A DNA stretch of 64,000 bases from Mycolicibacterium psychrotolerans. Lineage in GTDB: Bacteria > Actinomycetota > Actinomycetes > Mycobacteriales > Mycobacteriaceae. The translations under genes and the position numbers were made by a program. The stretch covers positions 620,001 through 684,000 of the forward strand of contig NZ_AP022574.1 of NCBI RefSeq assembly GCF_010729305.1, given 5' to 3'. Below are positions 50,512-60,165 of this stretch, one piece after another; within the stretch, counting starts at the first letter, position 1; every line of letters begins with the position of its first letter. The notes beneath the pieces are model-generated. The model was not told the origin of the DNA. It made no database searches and saw nothing but the letters and a program-made list of their open reading frames with translations.

Positions 50512-51732
50512 CTACCGATCGGTAACCACGGAATCCGTCGCCGACGGGTCGAACGACCGGCGCCGTGAGGCGTATCGCCGCAGTTCGGCCTCGATGTGCG
50601 CGAGCCGTTGATCGACGGCGACGGCGTGGACCGTCTCGACGGCCAGCAGCCGCGCCGACACCCTGTCCTCCACCTCGATCCGTAGCGCGGCCACGGCGTC
50701 GACGACCCAGCGCTCCAGCACCGCCCGGTCGTGCAGCAGCGCCCGTGCCCGCACCACCCAGACGGTGACCGCCAGCCCGGCCAGCCCGCCGGCCACCGTG
50801 CCGCCGACCGCCACAGGCCCGGCGAGCCGCGCCACGAGCCGTGCCACGACCAAGGCCACACCGAAGCCGAACCCTGCGCCCAGCACCACCATCAGTTGGG
50901 TCTCCAACCGGCGCGCGTGGCGCGGCGGCGCGGGCACGGTGACCTCGCGATCTGCCGGCGCCGGTACCGGTGCCGTCGCCAGCTCGGCGAGGCGGGCATC
51001 GATCTGGTCGTCCACCTCGGCCAGGGTGTCGGCGCAGCGCTGCCGCACCCGCGCCTCGACCGCGGGCCGCGTCGGCCGGGTCACCGCGGCGACCTCGGCG
51101 AACAGGTCGGCCCGTAAAGCCGCGCACCGCTGCCGCGCCGAGTACGTCAGCTCCAGCCGGACGCGCTGCGCCTCGCGCCGCCACCGCGCGTCCCCTGTCC
51201 GCGTCGACCGGTGCGCACGCACCACCTCGGCGCGCTCGGCATCCCGCTCGGCGAGCCCCGCGTCGAGGTCGGCCTGCCGGGCCCGTGCGGCGGTGCGCCT
51301 CGTCAGGTCGGGGTCGGCCAGCTCCCGCGTGAGCACGGCGACCAGGTCGTTGACCAGCGGCTCCCCCAGCCGCGGGTGGGCCGCGGCACCGACCCACGGG
51401 ATGCCGGCCAGCCGCGGTACGGCCGCCGTGAGCCGGTCTCGATCATCGGCGAGCACGCCGCGCCACGCGCGGTGGTCGTCGACCTTGTTCACCACCCCGA
51501 TCACCGCACCGGTGCGCGCCGTGACGCCGGCGGCGAGCGCACCGTCGGACCGGACCATCGGAGCGTCCGCCGACACCACGAACACCACCACCAGAGGTGC
51601 CTCGCCTGCCGCCAGCGCGTCTGCCTCGACGAACCGACGGCCGGGCATCCGCTCCCGCAGCCGCTCCAGCACGCTCGTCACCCCGGCCCGGGCGGCGCCG
51701 GTGACCAGGACCGCGTCCGGCGGATCACTCAC
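50512..51732 (-). CDS. GTPase-like protein with two C-terminal membrane helices
   Basis: 406 residues. The N-terminus has a P-loop-like LVTGAARAGVTSVLERL in which the Walker A lysine is replaced, and a G4-type motif VVNKVDD. Residues about 170-270 are arginine-rich and coiled. Two hydrophobic segments follow near 290-340 (VVLGAGFGFGVALVVARLVA, GTVAGGLAGLAVTVWVV). This organisation recalls dynamin-like or Roc-type GTPases, but nucleotide binding is doubtful. GTG at 51732 overlaps the preceding gene by eight bases. It lies where Rv0209/Rv0210 lie; function is unknown. Confidence 0.68.
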   Translation of the reverse strand: MSDPPDAVLVTGAARAGVTSVLERLRERMPGRRFVEADALAAGEAPLVVVFVVSADAPMVRSDGALAAGVTARTGAVIGVVNKVDDHRAWRGVLADDRDRLTAAVPRLAGIPWVGAAAHPRLGEPLVNDLVAVLTRELADPDLTRRTAARARQADLDAGLAERDAERAEVVRAHRSTRTGDARWRREAQRVRLELTYSARQRCAALRADLFAEVAAVTRPTRPAVEARVRQRCADTLAEVDDQIDARLAELATAPVPAPADREVTVPAPPRHARRLETQLMVVLGAGFGFGVALVVARLVARLAGPVAVGGTVAGGLAGLAVTVWVVRARALLHDRAVLERWVVDAVAALRIEVEDRVSARLLAVETVHAVAVDQRLAHIEAELRRYASRRRSFDPSATDSVVTDR

Positions 51733-52696
51733 CGCAGGCCTCCAGCAGCCGCAGACTGCCGCGGGCGATGTCGGCGGCGCAGCGCCGATGCAGCGCATCA
51801 AGCGGCGCCCGCGCGAATCCGTGCCACCGCAGCGCCCGGCGGGTGTGCGCCCCGGCGTCGTCGCCGCGGTCCACCTCCGCACCGGTGGCCTCGACGACGT
51901 CCACGGCGGCCGTCATCACCGCGAGCACGACGTCGTCGCCGTCGAGGAACGCCGCCAGCCGCTCGTCGGAGGTCTCGGCGGCCAGCACCCGCAGCGCGTG
52001 CACCGCCGCGCGGATCCGCGCATAACGCACAGGGGCGGCGACACCGGCCAGCGCGGCGAGCACCGCGTCGATGCGGCTGAGCGCGCGCAGCCGGGCGGTC
52101 ACCGTGGCCGGCGTGAGGCCGTCAGCGGCGGCGAGGACGGCGTGCGCCAGCCCGAACCGGTCGAGTCTGTCGAGCAGCGCGCGCCGCACCTCGGCCGGCA
52201 CGAGATGCTCACCCGCGGCGAACGCGTCAACCGACGTCATGTCCGCCGGGGCGTCGACCAGCGCGCGCAGCGCGGCGAGGTCGTCGTCGTGCACCTCGGC
52301 CGACGCGAGCAGCGCGACCATCGGTACGACCGGGAGCCCCACGGCGACCGACAGCCGGGCCGCGGTCGCGTCGGCCGCGGCCAGCGGACCCCCCGCACTC
52401 GCCGCACCGAGGTCGGCCTTGTTGAGGACTACCAGTGTGGGCACCGAACGGCACAGCAGCACCGTCTGTTCCTCCTCGGTGAGCCTCTCGGAGAGCACGA
52501 CGACGTCGATGTCGGCGGTGGCCCCTGGCGCAGCGACCGCGACGCCTGCTGCGGCCAGCGCCGCCGCCACCGTGTCGCGGCCGACCCCGCGGCGTCCCCG
52601 CACAGCTACGCTGACGGGCAGACGCAGGCGCCGTTCGACGGCGGTGACGCGCGGATCTGCGGTCACGGCGACGTAGCCGGCCAGCACATCCGTCAC
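51725..52696 (-). CDS. GTPase-like protein, first of a tandem pair
   Basis: 323 residues. A P-loop-like SVAVRGRRGVGRDTVAAAL has Arg in place of the Walker A Lys, and TLVVLNKADLGAA supplies the G4 motif NKxD. The rest is helical with several Ala/Arg-rich amphipathic stretches. No membrane helix. GTG at 52696 is nine bases after GGGGAG and is preferred over the GTG at 52705, which lies directly on the ribosome site. The next gene is similar in its N-terminal part, so the two may form a heterodimer. Confidence 0.68.
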   Translation of the reverse strand: MTDVLAGYVAVTADPRVTAVERRLRLPVSVAVRGRRGVGRDTVAAALAAAGVAVAAPGATADIDVVVLSERLTEEEQTVLLCRSVPTLVVLNKADLGAASAGGPLAAADATAARLSVAVGLPVVPMVALLASAEVHDDDLAALRALVDAPADMTSVDAFAAGEHLVPAEVRRALLDRLDRFGLAHAVLAAADGLTPATVTARLRALSRIDAVLAALAGVAAPVRYARIRAAVHALRVLAAETSDERLAAFLDGDDVVLAVMTAAVDVVEATGAEVDRGDDAGAHTRRALRWHGFARAPLDALHRRCAADIARGSLRLLEACGE

Positions 52697-52847
52697 ACCC
52701 GTCACCTCCCCCCGGGTTCGCCCTCGACAGAAATCGTGGCATCCGCGCGGACCTGCTCGGCGCACGAATTTCGGGGCGGCCGATCGGCGTACCAGCGGAA
52801 GGCAACTGTTGGGTATCAATCTGTAACACGATGCGGGAGGTGACTCC

Positions 52848-53642
52848 GTGATGAGCGACGATGGACGGATGCACGTGCCGGGTCCCAGCGACGTCGAGGT
52901 CGCCGGCGACGCGGCGGACGGGCCCGACGGTCAGCGCCCCGCGCACTTCCCCCGCCGCGTCACCAGCTTCCGCGCCCGACGGTCCACGATCTCCGACCGC
53001 CAGCAGGCGATCTGGGATGAGCGCTGGCCCGAACTGGGTCTGCAGGCTCGCACCGGCGACGAGCCCCCCGCGCCGCTGGACACCGACGCCTGGTTCGGCC
53101 GGCACGCCCCGCTGGTGCTGGAGATCGGCTGTGGAACCGGGACGTCGACGCTGGCGATGGCGCAGGCCGAACCCGACGTCGACGTGATCGCCGTCGAGGT
53201 CTACCGCCGCGGCCTGGCGCAGTTGTTGGCCGCGATCGACCGCACGTCGGCGACCGACGCCGTCGGCAACATCCGGCTCATCCGCGGCGACGGTGTCGAC
53301 GTGCTGACCCACATGCTCACACCCGGCTCCCTGACCGGGGTGCGCGTGTACTTCCCCGACCCGTGGCCCAAGGCGCGCCACCACAAACGCCGGCTGCTGC
53401 AGGCCGACACCGTGGCGCTCATCGCCGACCGGCTGCGTCCCGGCGGCATCTTCCACGCCGCGACCGACCACTCCGGCTATGCCGAACAGATCGCCGAGGT
53501 GGGCGACGCGGAGCCGCGGCTGCGCCGGATCACGCCGGACACAGCGGGGCTGCCGGTCTCGGTGGCCCGGCCCGTCACCAAGTACGAGCGCAAGGCGCTG
53601 GCCGGCCCCGACGTCACCGAGCTGCTGTGGGAGAGGTCATGA
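52848..53642 (+). CDS. trmB: tRNA (guanine-N7-)-methyltransferase TrmB
   Basis: 264 residues. The SAM motif is LVLEIGCGTGTSTLAMA and the TrmB signature VYFPDPWPKARHHKRRLL follows; the C-terminal TKYERKAL is also conserved. It methylates G46 of tRNA. GTG at 52848 is six bases after GGGAGG. An N-terminal extension of about 40 residues carries no motif. It overlaps the NYN gene in ATGA and starts the conserved trmB-Rv0207c-mmpL3 group. Confidence 0.93.
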   Translation: MMSDDGRMHVPGPSDVEVAGDAADGPDGQRPAHFPRRVTSFRARRSTISDRQQAIWDERWPELGLQARTGDEPPAPLDTDAWFGRHAPLVLEIGCGTGTSTLAMAQAEPDVDVIAVEVYRRGLAQLLAAIDRTSATDAVGNIRLIRGDGVDVLTHMLTPGSLTGVRVYFPDPWPKARHHKRRLLQADTVALIADRLRPGGIFHAATDHSGYAEQIAEVGDAEPRLRRITPDTAGLPVSVARPVTKYERKALAGPDVTELLWERS

Positions 53643-54349
53643 GCGTGACCGACGACATGCCCACCGAGATCGCACAGGTCCTGCCCGACGCCGAAGCCGC
53701 CCCCGCGGTGCCCGCGCCCGCCCGTGTGCTGCTGGTGTGGGACGCCCCGAACCTCGACATGGGGCTGGGCTCGATCCTGGGCGGCCGGCCGACCGCGTCG
53801 CACCGACCCCGGTTCGACGCGCTGGGCCGCTGGCTGCTGGCCCGCACCGCCGACCTGTCCGCGCAGGCGAACGCGGACGGCCACCCGCTGTCGCTGGAGC
53901 CGGAGGCGACGGTGTTCACCAACATCGCGCCGGGCAGCGCCGAAGTGGTCCGGCCCTGGGTGGAGGCACTGCGCAACGTCGGCTTCGCGGTGTTCGCCAA
54001 GCCGAAGATCGACGAGGACAGCGACGTCGACGCCGACATGCTGGCGCACATCGCGCTGCGCCGCAGCGAGGGTCTGGCCGGGCTGATCGTCGCCTCGGCC
54101 GACGGGCAGGCCTTCCGGCTGCCGCTGGAGGACATCGCGCACGCAGGCGTCGAGGTCCAGGTCCTCGGATTTCGCGAACATGCCAGTTGGGCGCTAGCGT
54201 CGGATACCTTGGAGTTCGTCGACCTGGAGGACATCCCTGGTGTCTTCCGGGAGCCGCTACCGCGAATCGGGCTTGATTCGCTACCGGAGCAGGGCGCATG
54301 GCTGCAGCCATTCCGGCCGCTGTCCTCGCTGCTGGCGTCGCGTGTCTAG
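53639..54349 (+). CDS. NYN-domain protein (Rv0207c-like)
   Basis: 236 residues. The PIN-like NYN fold is shown by LLVWDAPNLDMG, the acidic cluster DEDSDVDADMLAHI and GLIVASADGQAF, which together make a metal-binding site. NYN proteins are putative ribonucleases acting on tRNA or mRNA. It is cotranslated with trmB, which fits an RNA role. It stands 74 bases before mmpL3. Confidence 0.84.
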   Translation: MSVTDDMPTEIAQVLPDAEAAPAVPAPARVLLVWDAPNLDMGLGSILGGRPTASHRPRFDALGRWLLARTADLSAQANADGHPLSLEPEATVFTNIAPGSAEVVRPWVEALRNVGFAVFAKPKIDEDSDVDADMLAHIALRRSEGLAGLIVASADGQAFRLPLEDIAHAGVEVQVLGFREHASWALASDTLEFVDLEDIPGVFREPLPRIGLDSLPEQGAWLQPFRPLSSLLASRV

Positions 54350-54423
54350 AACAATGGAAAGCCTGGTCGTGATGTGCGCATGCCGATGATCACAGACTTC
54401 TGCGAAATGGTGAGGAGCTGAAC

Positions 54424-57408
54424 GTGTTCGCCTGGTGGGGTCGAACGGTGTACCAGTACCGATACATCGTGATCGGTGTCATGGTCGCACTGTGCCTGGG
54501 CGGCGGCGTCTACGGCATCAGCCTGGGACAGCACGTCACCCAGAGTGGGTTCTATGACGAGGGCAGTCAGTCCGTCCACGCGTCGGTGATCTCCGACGAG
54601 GTGTACGGGCGTGACCGCACCAGCCACGTGGTGGCGATCCTGACGCCGCCCGACGGCAAGAAGGTGACCGACCCGGCGTGGCAGAAGAAGGTCGTCGGCG
54701 AACTCAACGACGTGGTCGACAACCACAAGGACCAGGTCGTCAGCTGGGTCGGATGGCTGCGGGCGCCGGACACCACCGCCGAGACCGTCCAGCAGATGAA
54801 GACCGAGGACGGCTCGAAGACGTTCGTCAGCATTCCGCTCAAGGGCGACGACGACGACACGATCCTGAAGAACTACCAGACCATCGAGCCCGACCTGGAG
54901 CAGGTCAACGACGGCAACATCCAGATGGCCGGGCTGAACCCGCTGGCCAGTGAGCTCACCGGCACCATCGGCGAGGATCAGCGGCGCGCCGAGGTCGCGG
55001 CCATCCCGCTGGTCTGCGTCGTGCTGTTCTTCGTGTTCGGCGGTGTGATCGCGGCGGCGCTGCCGGGCATCATCGGCGGCCTGACGATCGCAGGCGCGCT
55101 CGGCATCATGCGGCTGACCGCCGAGTTCATGCCGGTGCACTTCTTCGCCCAGCCGGTGGTGACGCTGATGGGCCTTGGCATCGCGGTCGACTACGGCTTG
55201 TTCATGGTGAGCCGGTTCCGAGAAGAGATCGCCGAGGGCTACGACACCGAGACCGCGGTCAGACGCGCGGTGATGACCTCCGGCCGCACCATCATGTTCT
55301 CGGCCGTCATCCTGGTCGCATCCTCGGTGCCGCTGCTGCTGTTCCCGCAGGGCTTCCTGAAGTCGATCACCTACGCGATCATCGCGTCGGTCATGCTCGC
55401 GGCGATCCTGTCGGTGACCGTGCTGCCCGCGGCGCTGGCCATCCTCGGCCGCAACGTCGACGCGCTCGGCGTGCGCACGCTGCTGCGCATCCCGTTCTTC
55501 CGCAACTGGAAGCCGATGCGCGTCTACCTCGAGTGGCTCTCGGGCAAGATGCAGAAGACCAAGACCCGCGCCGAGGTCGAGAAGGGCTTCTGGGGCCGGC
55601 TGGTCAACGTCGTGATGAAACGGCCGATCGCATTCGCCGCGCCGATCCTGATCGTGATGATCCTGCTTGTCATCCCGCTGGGTCAGCTGGCACTCGGCGG
55701 CATCAGCGAGAAGTACCTGCCGCCCGACAACAAGGTCCGGATCGCGCAGGAGGACTTCGACAAGACGTTCCCCGGGTTCCGCACCGAACCGCTGACCATC
55801 GTCGTCGAACGGCAGGACGGCCAGCCCGTCACCGACCAGCAGCTCGCCGACGTGCGCGCCAAGGCGATGACGATCAGCGGGTTCACCGACCCCGACAACG
55901 ATCCGACCAAGATGTGGCAGGAACGGTCCGTCCAGGAGGGCGGGACGAAGGATCCGTCGGTCCGGACGATCCAGAACGGCCTGGTGAGCCGCAACGACGC
56001 GCCGCAGAAGATCGTGGAACTGCGGTCCATCACGCCGCCGCGCGGCCTGGACATCTCCGTCGGCGGCACCCCGGCGCTGGAGCAGGACAGCATCCACAGC
56101 CTGTTCGACAAGCTGCCGCTGATGGTGGTGGTGCTGATCCTCACCACGACGGTCCTGATGTTCCTCGCGTTCGGATCGGTGGTGCTGCCCATCAAGGCCG
56201 CGCTGATGAGCGCGCTGACGCTTGGCTCGACGATGGGCATCCTGACCTGGATGTTCGTCGAGGGTCACGGGTCCGGCCTGATGAACTACACGCCACAGCC
56301 CCTGATGGCGCCGATGATCGGCCTGATCATCGCGGTGATCTGGGGCCTGTCCACCGACTACGAGGTGTTCCTGGTCTCCCGCATGGTCGAGGCGCGGGCG
56401 CGGGGCATGTCGACCGCCGAGGCGATCCGGATCGGCACGGCCACCACCGGCCGCCTGATCACCGGCGCCGCGCTGGTGCTGGCCGTGGTGGCGGGCGCGT
56501 TCGTGTTCTCCGACCTGGTGATGATGAAGTACCTGGCGTTCGGTCTGCTGATCGCGCTGCTGCTGGACGCGACGATCATCCGGATGTTCCTGGTGCCGGC
56601 GATCATGAAGCTGCTCGGCGACGACTGCTGGTGGGCGCCGCGCTGGATGAAACGCGTCCAGGAGAAGCTGGGCCTGGGCGAGACGGAGCTGCCCGACGAA
56701 CGCAAGCGGCCGCTGGTGCGCGAGACCGCGCCCGCCGAGGCGCTCGTCGGCGCCGGCGGTCCGCCGGTGACGGCTGCGCCGCGGTCGCTGCCGCCGCACG
56801 ATCCGGGCCACCCCGCGCCCGACCGCGGTTCCGCGCCCGGCGTCACCACCCGCATCGCGACGGGGGCGCACGCCGGTGGGCCGTCCGCCGCGGGCACCAC
56901 GCGCCTGCCCGGCGCACCGTCGCGGCCGCCGGCACCCGAGCCGGAGCCGGAACCGCAGACCACCCGGCTGTCCGTGGCCAAGAACGCCGTCCGCAACGCC
57001 GTGAGCAGCGCCGCCGACGCGGTGACCCAGCGCGGTCAGCGTCCGTCTGCCCCGCCGCCTGCGCCCAAGCGCGACGAACGCGAGATCGAGTCCTGGCTCG
57101 GTGATCTGCGGGGCAGCGGGGCGGCCACCCCGGGACCGGCCGCACCAGCGCGGCCGTCGGCCGAGCCGACGAGGGCGATGCCGGACCCGGCGGGCAACGA
57201 GCCGACCACCGCGTTTTCCGCGCAGCGTGCCGAGACGCCGCAGGACGACGACTCCGCCGAGGCCACGCGCGCCATCCCGACCGCGCGGCAGTCCGACGCG
57301 GACACCGCGACCGAGAAGCTCAACACCCGGCCCGAGGGCGACGCGCCCCGGCGCGGCGGCAACGGTCTGAGCGCTCAGGAACTGCTGCGCCGCGAAGGCC
57401 GGCTGTAG
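54424..57408 (+). CDS. mmpL3: Trehalose monomycolate transporter MmpL3
   Basis: 994 residues. MmpL3 is the essential inner-membrane RND flippase that exports trehalose monomycolate for mycolic-acid layer assembly. Twelve transmembrane segments and two periplasmic porter domains are visible. The proton relay Asp-Tyr pairs are in GLGIAVDYGLF (about 256-257) and GLSTDYEVFL (about 645-646). The last 240 residues form a Pro/Ala/Thr-rich cytoplasmic tail. GTG at 54424 has GAGGAG upstream. The stop abuts the convergent AI-2E gene with no gap. Order matches Rv0206c. Confidence 0.96.
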   Translation: MFAWWGRTVYQYRYIVIGVMVALCLGGGVYGISLGQHVTQSGFYDEGSQSVHASVISDEVYGRDRTSHVVAILTPPDGKKVTDPAWQKKVVGELNDVVDNHKDQVVSWVGWLRAPDTTAETVQQMKTEDGSKTFVSIPLKGDDDDTILKNYQTIEPDLEQVNDGNIQMAGLNPLASELTGTIGEDQRRAEVAAIPLVCVVLFFVFGGVIAAALPGIIGGLTIAGALGIMRLTAEFMPVHFFAQPVVTLMGLGIAVDYGLFMVSRFREEIAEGYDTETAVRRAVMTSGRTIMFSAVILVASSVPLLLFPQGFLKSITYAIIASVMLAAILSVTVLPAALAILGRNVDALGVRTLLRIPFFRNWKPMRVYLEWLSGKMQKTKTRAEVEKGFWGRLVNVVMKRPIAFAAPILIVMILLVIPLGQLALGGISEKYLPPDNKVRIAQEDFDKTFPGFRTEPLTIVVERQDGQPVTDQQLADVRAKAMTISGFTDPDNDPTKMWQERSVQEGGTKDPSVRTIQNGLVSRNDAPQKIVELRSITPPRGLDISVGGTPALEQDSIHSLFDKLPLMVVVLILTTTVLMFLAFGSVVLPIKAALMSALTLGSTMGILTWMFVEGHGSGLMNYTPQPLMAPMIGLIIAVIWGLSTDYEVFLVSRMVEARARGMSTAEAIRIGTATTGRLITGAALVLAVVAGAFVFSDLVMMKYLAFGLLIALLLDATIIRMFLVPAIMKLLGDDCWWAPRWMKRVQEKLGLGETELPDERKRPLVRETAPAEALVGAGGPPVTAAPRSLPPHDPGHPAPDRGSAPGVTTRIATGAHAGGPSAAGTTRLPGAPSRPPAPEPEPEPQTTRLSVAKNAVRNAVSSAADAVTQRGQRPSAPPPAPKRDEREIESWLGDLRGSGAATPGPAAPARPSAEPTRAMPDPAGNEPTTAFSAQRAETPQDDDSAEATRAIPTARQSDADTATEKLNTRPEGDAPRRGGNGLSAQELLRREGRL

Positions 57409-58554
57409 CTACTGCTCGACGTCGTCGGGTTCCGCGCTGAGCACCGGCCCCTCGTCGGCTTCCTGTGCGGCTTGGACGGCGGCCGGGTCGTCGGCGATGA
57501 GCACGCGGATCGCGCTGTTGAGGAACGCGAGCACCGGCACGGCGAGCAGCGCGCCGACGATACCGGCCAGCACGGCACCGCCGGCGATCGCGAGCACGAC
57601 GGCGAGCGGGTGGATGGACACGGCGCGGCCCATCACCAGCGGCTGCAGCACGTGGCCCTCCAGTTGCTGGACGGCGAGGATCAGACCGAGCGTGATGAGC
57701 GCATAGATCAGCCCCTTCGTCAGCAGCGCCACGATGACCGCGAGAAATCCGGTGACCACGGCGCCGACCAGCGGGACGAACGCACCCAGGAACACCAGCG
57801 ACGCCAGCGGCAGTGCGAGCGGAACGCCCATGATCGCCAGCCCGACCCCGATGCCGAGCGCGTCGACGAGCGCGACGAGGAACGTCGCCCGCACGTAGCC
57901 GATCAGCGAGTGGAATCCGGCGCGGCCCGCGTCGCGCACCCGCTGCCGGGTGCCGGACGGGAAGACCCGGGTGACGAACTCGAAGATGTTGCGGCCGCCG
58001 TGCAGCAGGAAGATCAGCGTGAACAGCACCAGCAGGGCGCCGGTGACGATCTCGGTGATGGTGCCCGCGGTGGACAGCGCGCCGCTGGTCACCTTCTCCT
58101 GGTTGTTCCGCAGCGCCTCGATCGCCGAGTTGCCCGCGTTGTCGATCTGTTCGCGGCTGAGCCCCAGCGGACCGTCGACCAGCCAGCGCCGCAGCCCGTC
58201 GATGCTGCGAGTGACCTGCTCGACCAGCGCCGGCGCGCCCTCGATGAACTGGCTGACGACGAACGTCAGCAGGCCGCCGACGAGCGCGAGCCCGCCGAGC
58301 AGGATCAGCGCCACGGCGCCGCCGCGCGGCGCGCCGCGGCGGTCGAGGAAGTCGACGGCGGGCATCAGCAGGGCCGCCGCCAGCGTGGCCAGCGCCACCG
58401 GGACGAGAATGACCTCCAGCTTGAGGACCAGCCAGAGCACCGCGAACACGGCGGCGAAGATCACCAGCAGCCGCCACGACCACGCCGCGCCCTTGCGGAC
58501 CAGCGGGCTGACCGACTCGTCGGCAGCGGAGTCGGAGAACGCTCGGGCAGACAT
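57409..58554 (-). CDS. AI-2E transporter family membrane protein (Rv0205-like)
   Basis: 381 residues with about eight hydrophobic segments. The family core is [42 protein letters not shown] near the C-terminus (split here: [17 protein letters not shown] and [14 protein letters not shown]). The family name comes from YdgG; substrates in mycobacteria are unknown. ATG at 58554. It is tail-to-tail with mmpL3 and divergent from the Rv0204c-like gene. Confidence 0.85.
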   Translation of the reverse strand: MSARAFSDSAADESVSPLVRKGAAWSWRLLVIFAAVFAVLWLVLKLEVILVPVALATLAAALLMPAVDFLDRRGAPRGGAVALILLGGLALVGGLLTFVVSQFIEGAPALVEQVTRSIDGLRRWLVDGPLGLSREQIDNAGNSAIEALRNNQEKVTSGALSTAGTITEIVTGALLVLFTLIFLLHGGRNIFEFVTRVFPSGTRQRVRDAGRAGFHSLIGYVRATFLVALVDALGIGVGLAIMGVPLALPLASLVFLGAFVPLVGAVVTGFLAVIVALLTKGLIYALITLGLILAVQQLEGHVLQPLVMGRAVSIHPLAVVLAIAGGAVLAGIVGALLAVPVLAFLNSAIRVLIADDPAAVQAAQEADEGPVLSAEPDDVEQ

Positions 58555-58618
58555 TCCGGTAGCGTAACGGCCTCGCTGATCATGAATTCGGTTCGCCGGA
58601 TTCCGCGTGCCTACGCCT

Positions 58619-58624
58619 TACCCT
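58619..58624 (+). promoter_or_regulatory. Putative -10 element, leaderless Rv0204c-like gene
   Basis: TACCCT is followed by GTAGGC and then GTG at 58631, with no ribosome site. Confidence 0.45.
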
Positions 58625-58630
58625 GTAGGC

Positions 58631-59806
58631 GTGTCACACGACGCTCCTCCGAGCGGCACCCAGGCGGGCAGCGCCGGCCGGGAGCGGCCCACGCGGGGCA
58701 AGTACTGGTGGCTGCGATGGGTGCTCCTCGCGGTCGCGGTCCTCGTGCTGACCATCGAGCTGGCGCTGGTGCGCGATCAGCTCGCCAAGGCGTGGAAGAG
58801 CCTGTACTCGGCGAACTGGTGGTGGGTGCTGGCTGCCGCGGTCGCTGCGATGGCCTCGATGCACAGCTTCGCGCAGATCCAGCGCACGCTGCTGGCGTCG
58901 GCCGGTGTGCAGGTGCGGCAGTGGCGCAGCGAGGCCGCGTTCTACGCAGGCAACGCGCTCTCGACCACGATGCCGGGCGGGCCCGTGCTGTCGGCGACGT
59001 TCATCTACCGCCAGCAGCGGCTGTGGGGCGCCTCGCCGCTGGTCGCGTCGTGGCAGCTGGTGATGTCGGGCGTGCTGCAGGTCGTCGGTCTCGCGCTGCT
59101 CGGCCTGGCCGGGGCCTTCATGCTGGGCGCCAGCAAGAACCCGCTGTCGCTGATCTTCTCCCTCGGCGGGTTCCTGGCGCTGATCCTGCTGGCCCAGGCG
59201 GTGGCGACCCGTCCGGAACTGATCGACGGTATCGGCGTGCGGGTGCTGTCGTGGGTGAACTCGGCGCGCGGCAGGCCGACCGACACCGGGCTGGGCAAGT
59301 GGCGGGAGATCCTGTCCCAGCTCGAATCGGTGCAACTGGGCCGGCGCGACCTCTCGGTGGCGTTCAGCTGGTCGCTGTTCAACTGGATCGCCGACGTCGG
59401 CTGCCTGCTGGCGGCGTGCTACGCGACGGGCGGGCATCCGTCGCTGGCGGGGGTGACGGTGGCCTACGCCGCGGCCCGTGCCGTCGGCTCGATCCCGCTG
59501 ATGCCGGGCGGGCTGCTGGTGGTCGAGGCGGTGCTGGTGCCCGGCCTGGTCTCCAGCGGCATGTCACTGGCCTCGGCGATCTCGGCGATGCTGATCTACC
59601 GGCTGATCAGCTGGATCTTCATCGCGGCGATCGGCTGGGTGGTGTTCTTCGCGATGTTCCGCACCGAGAAGGACGTCGACCCGGACTCGCATGCGGCGCC
59701 GCGGGGCGTCGACGCGTCCTGCCCGCAGTTCAGTCCGGATCCGGAGGCACCCCATCCGCCGGACCGCACGGCCGATCCCCCCGACGAAAGACGGGAAGCC
59801 TCATGA
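58631..59806 (+). CDS. Lysylphosphatidylglycerol-synthase-TM/flippase-like membrane protein (Rv0204c-like)
   Basis: 391 residues, about eight hydrophobic segments, with the conserved GNALSTTMPGGPVLSATFIYRQ and IPLMPGGLLVVEAVL blocks of the UPF0104/AglD-type flippase-like family. It may flip a polyprenyl-linked or lipid substrate; this is inferred. The last 60 residues are Pro/Asp-rich and cytoplasmic. GTG at 58631 fits a leaderless start. It overlaps the DUF3054 gene in ATGA. Confidence 0.84.
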   Translation: MSHDAPPSGTQAGSAGRERPTRGKYWWLRWVLLAVAVLVLTIELALVRDQLAKAWKSLYSANWWWVLAAAVAAMASMHSFAQIQRTLLASAGVQVRQWRSEAAFYAGNALSTTMPGGPVLSATFIYRQQRLWGASPLVASWQLVMSGVLQVVGLALLGLAGAFMLGASKNPLSLIFSLGGFLALILLAQAVATRPELIDGIGVRVLSWVNSARGRPTDTGLGKWREILSQLESVQLGRRDLSVAFSWSLFNWIADVGCLLAACYATGGHPSLAGVTVAYAAARAVGSIPLMPGGLLVVEAVLVPGLVSSGMSLASAISAMLIYRLISWIFIAAIGWVVFFAMFRTEKDVDPDSHAAPRGVDASCPQFSPDPEAPHPPDRTADPPDERREAS

Positions 59807-60165
59807 CGTTTCGCCGCCGTGACCGTACGGCGGTGGCGCTGGCCGCCGATGTCGCCTGCGTGCTGGTGTTCTGCGCGATCGGGCGGCGCAGTCACGCCGA
59901 GGGGGTGACGCTGGCCGGCGTGGCCGAGACGGCCTGGCCGTTCCTGACCGGGACGGCGCTGGGCTGGCTGCTCGCCCGGGCCTGGCGGCGACCGCTGGCA
60001 TTGCTGCCGACGGGCGTGGTGGTGTGGGCGGCGACGGTCGTGGTCGGGATGCTGCTGCGCAAGCTGACCTCCCAAGGCACCGCGCCGAGCTTCATCGTCG
60101 TCGCGTCGCTGACCACCGCGGCACTGCTGCTCGGATGGCGGGCGATCGCCCGGTCATTCGTCTGA
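59803..60165 (+). CDS. DUF3054 membrane protein
   Basis: 120 residues with three or four hydrophobic segments (ALAADVACVLVFCAIGRRSHAEG opening, split as ADVACVLVFCAIGRR; WPFLTGTALGWLLARAW; TGVVVWAATVVVGMLLR; VASLTTAALLLGWRAI). This is the DUF3054 pattern; function unknown. It is translationally coupled to the flippase-like gene. Its last 12 bases overlap the end of the convergent kinase gene. Confidence 0.8.
   Translation: MTFRRRDRTAVALAADVACVLVFCAIGRRSHAEGVTLAGVAETAWPFLTGTALGWLLARAWRRPLALLPTGVVVWAATVVVGMLLRKLTSQGTAPSFIVVASLTTAALLLGWRAIARSFV

Noticed and set aside
57472..60165. An 897-codon open frame on the plus strand across the AI-2E gene and into DUF3054
   Set aside because: The first part is antisense to a real membrane protein and shows the same low-information composition; the genuine proteins are in other frames.
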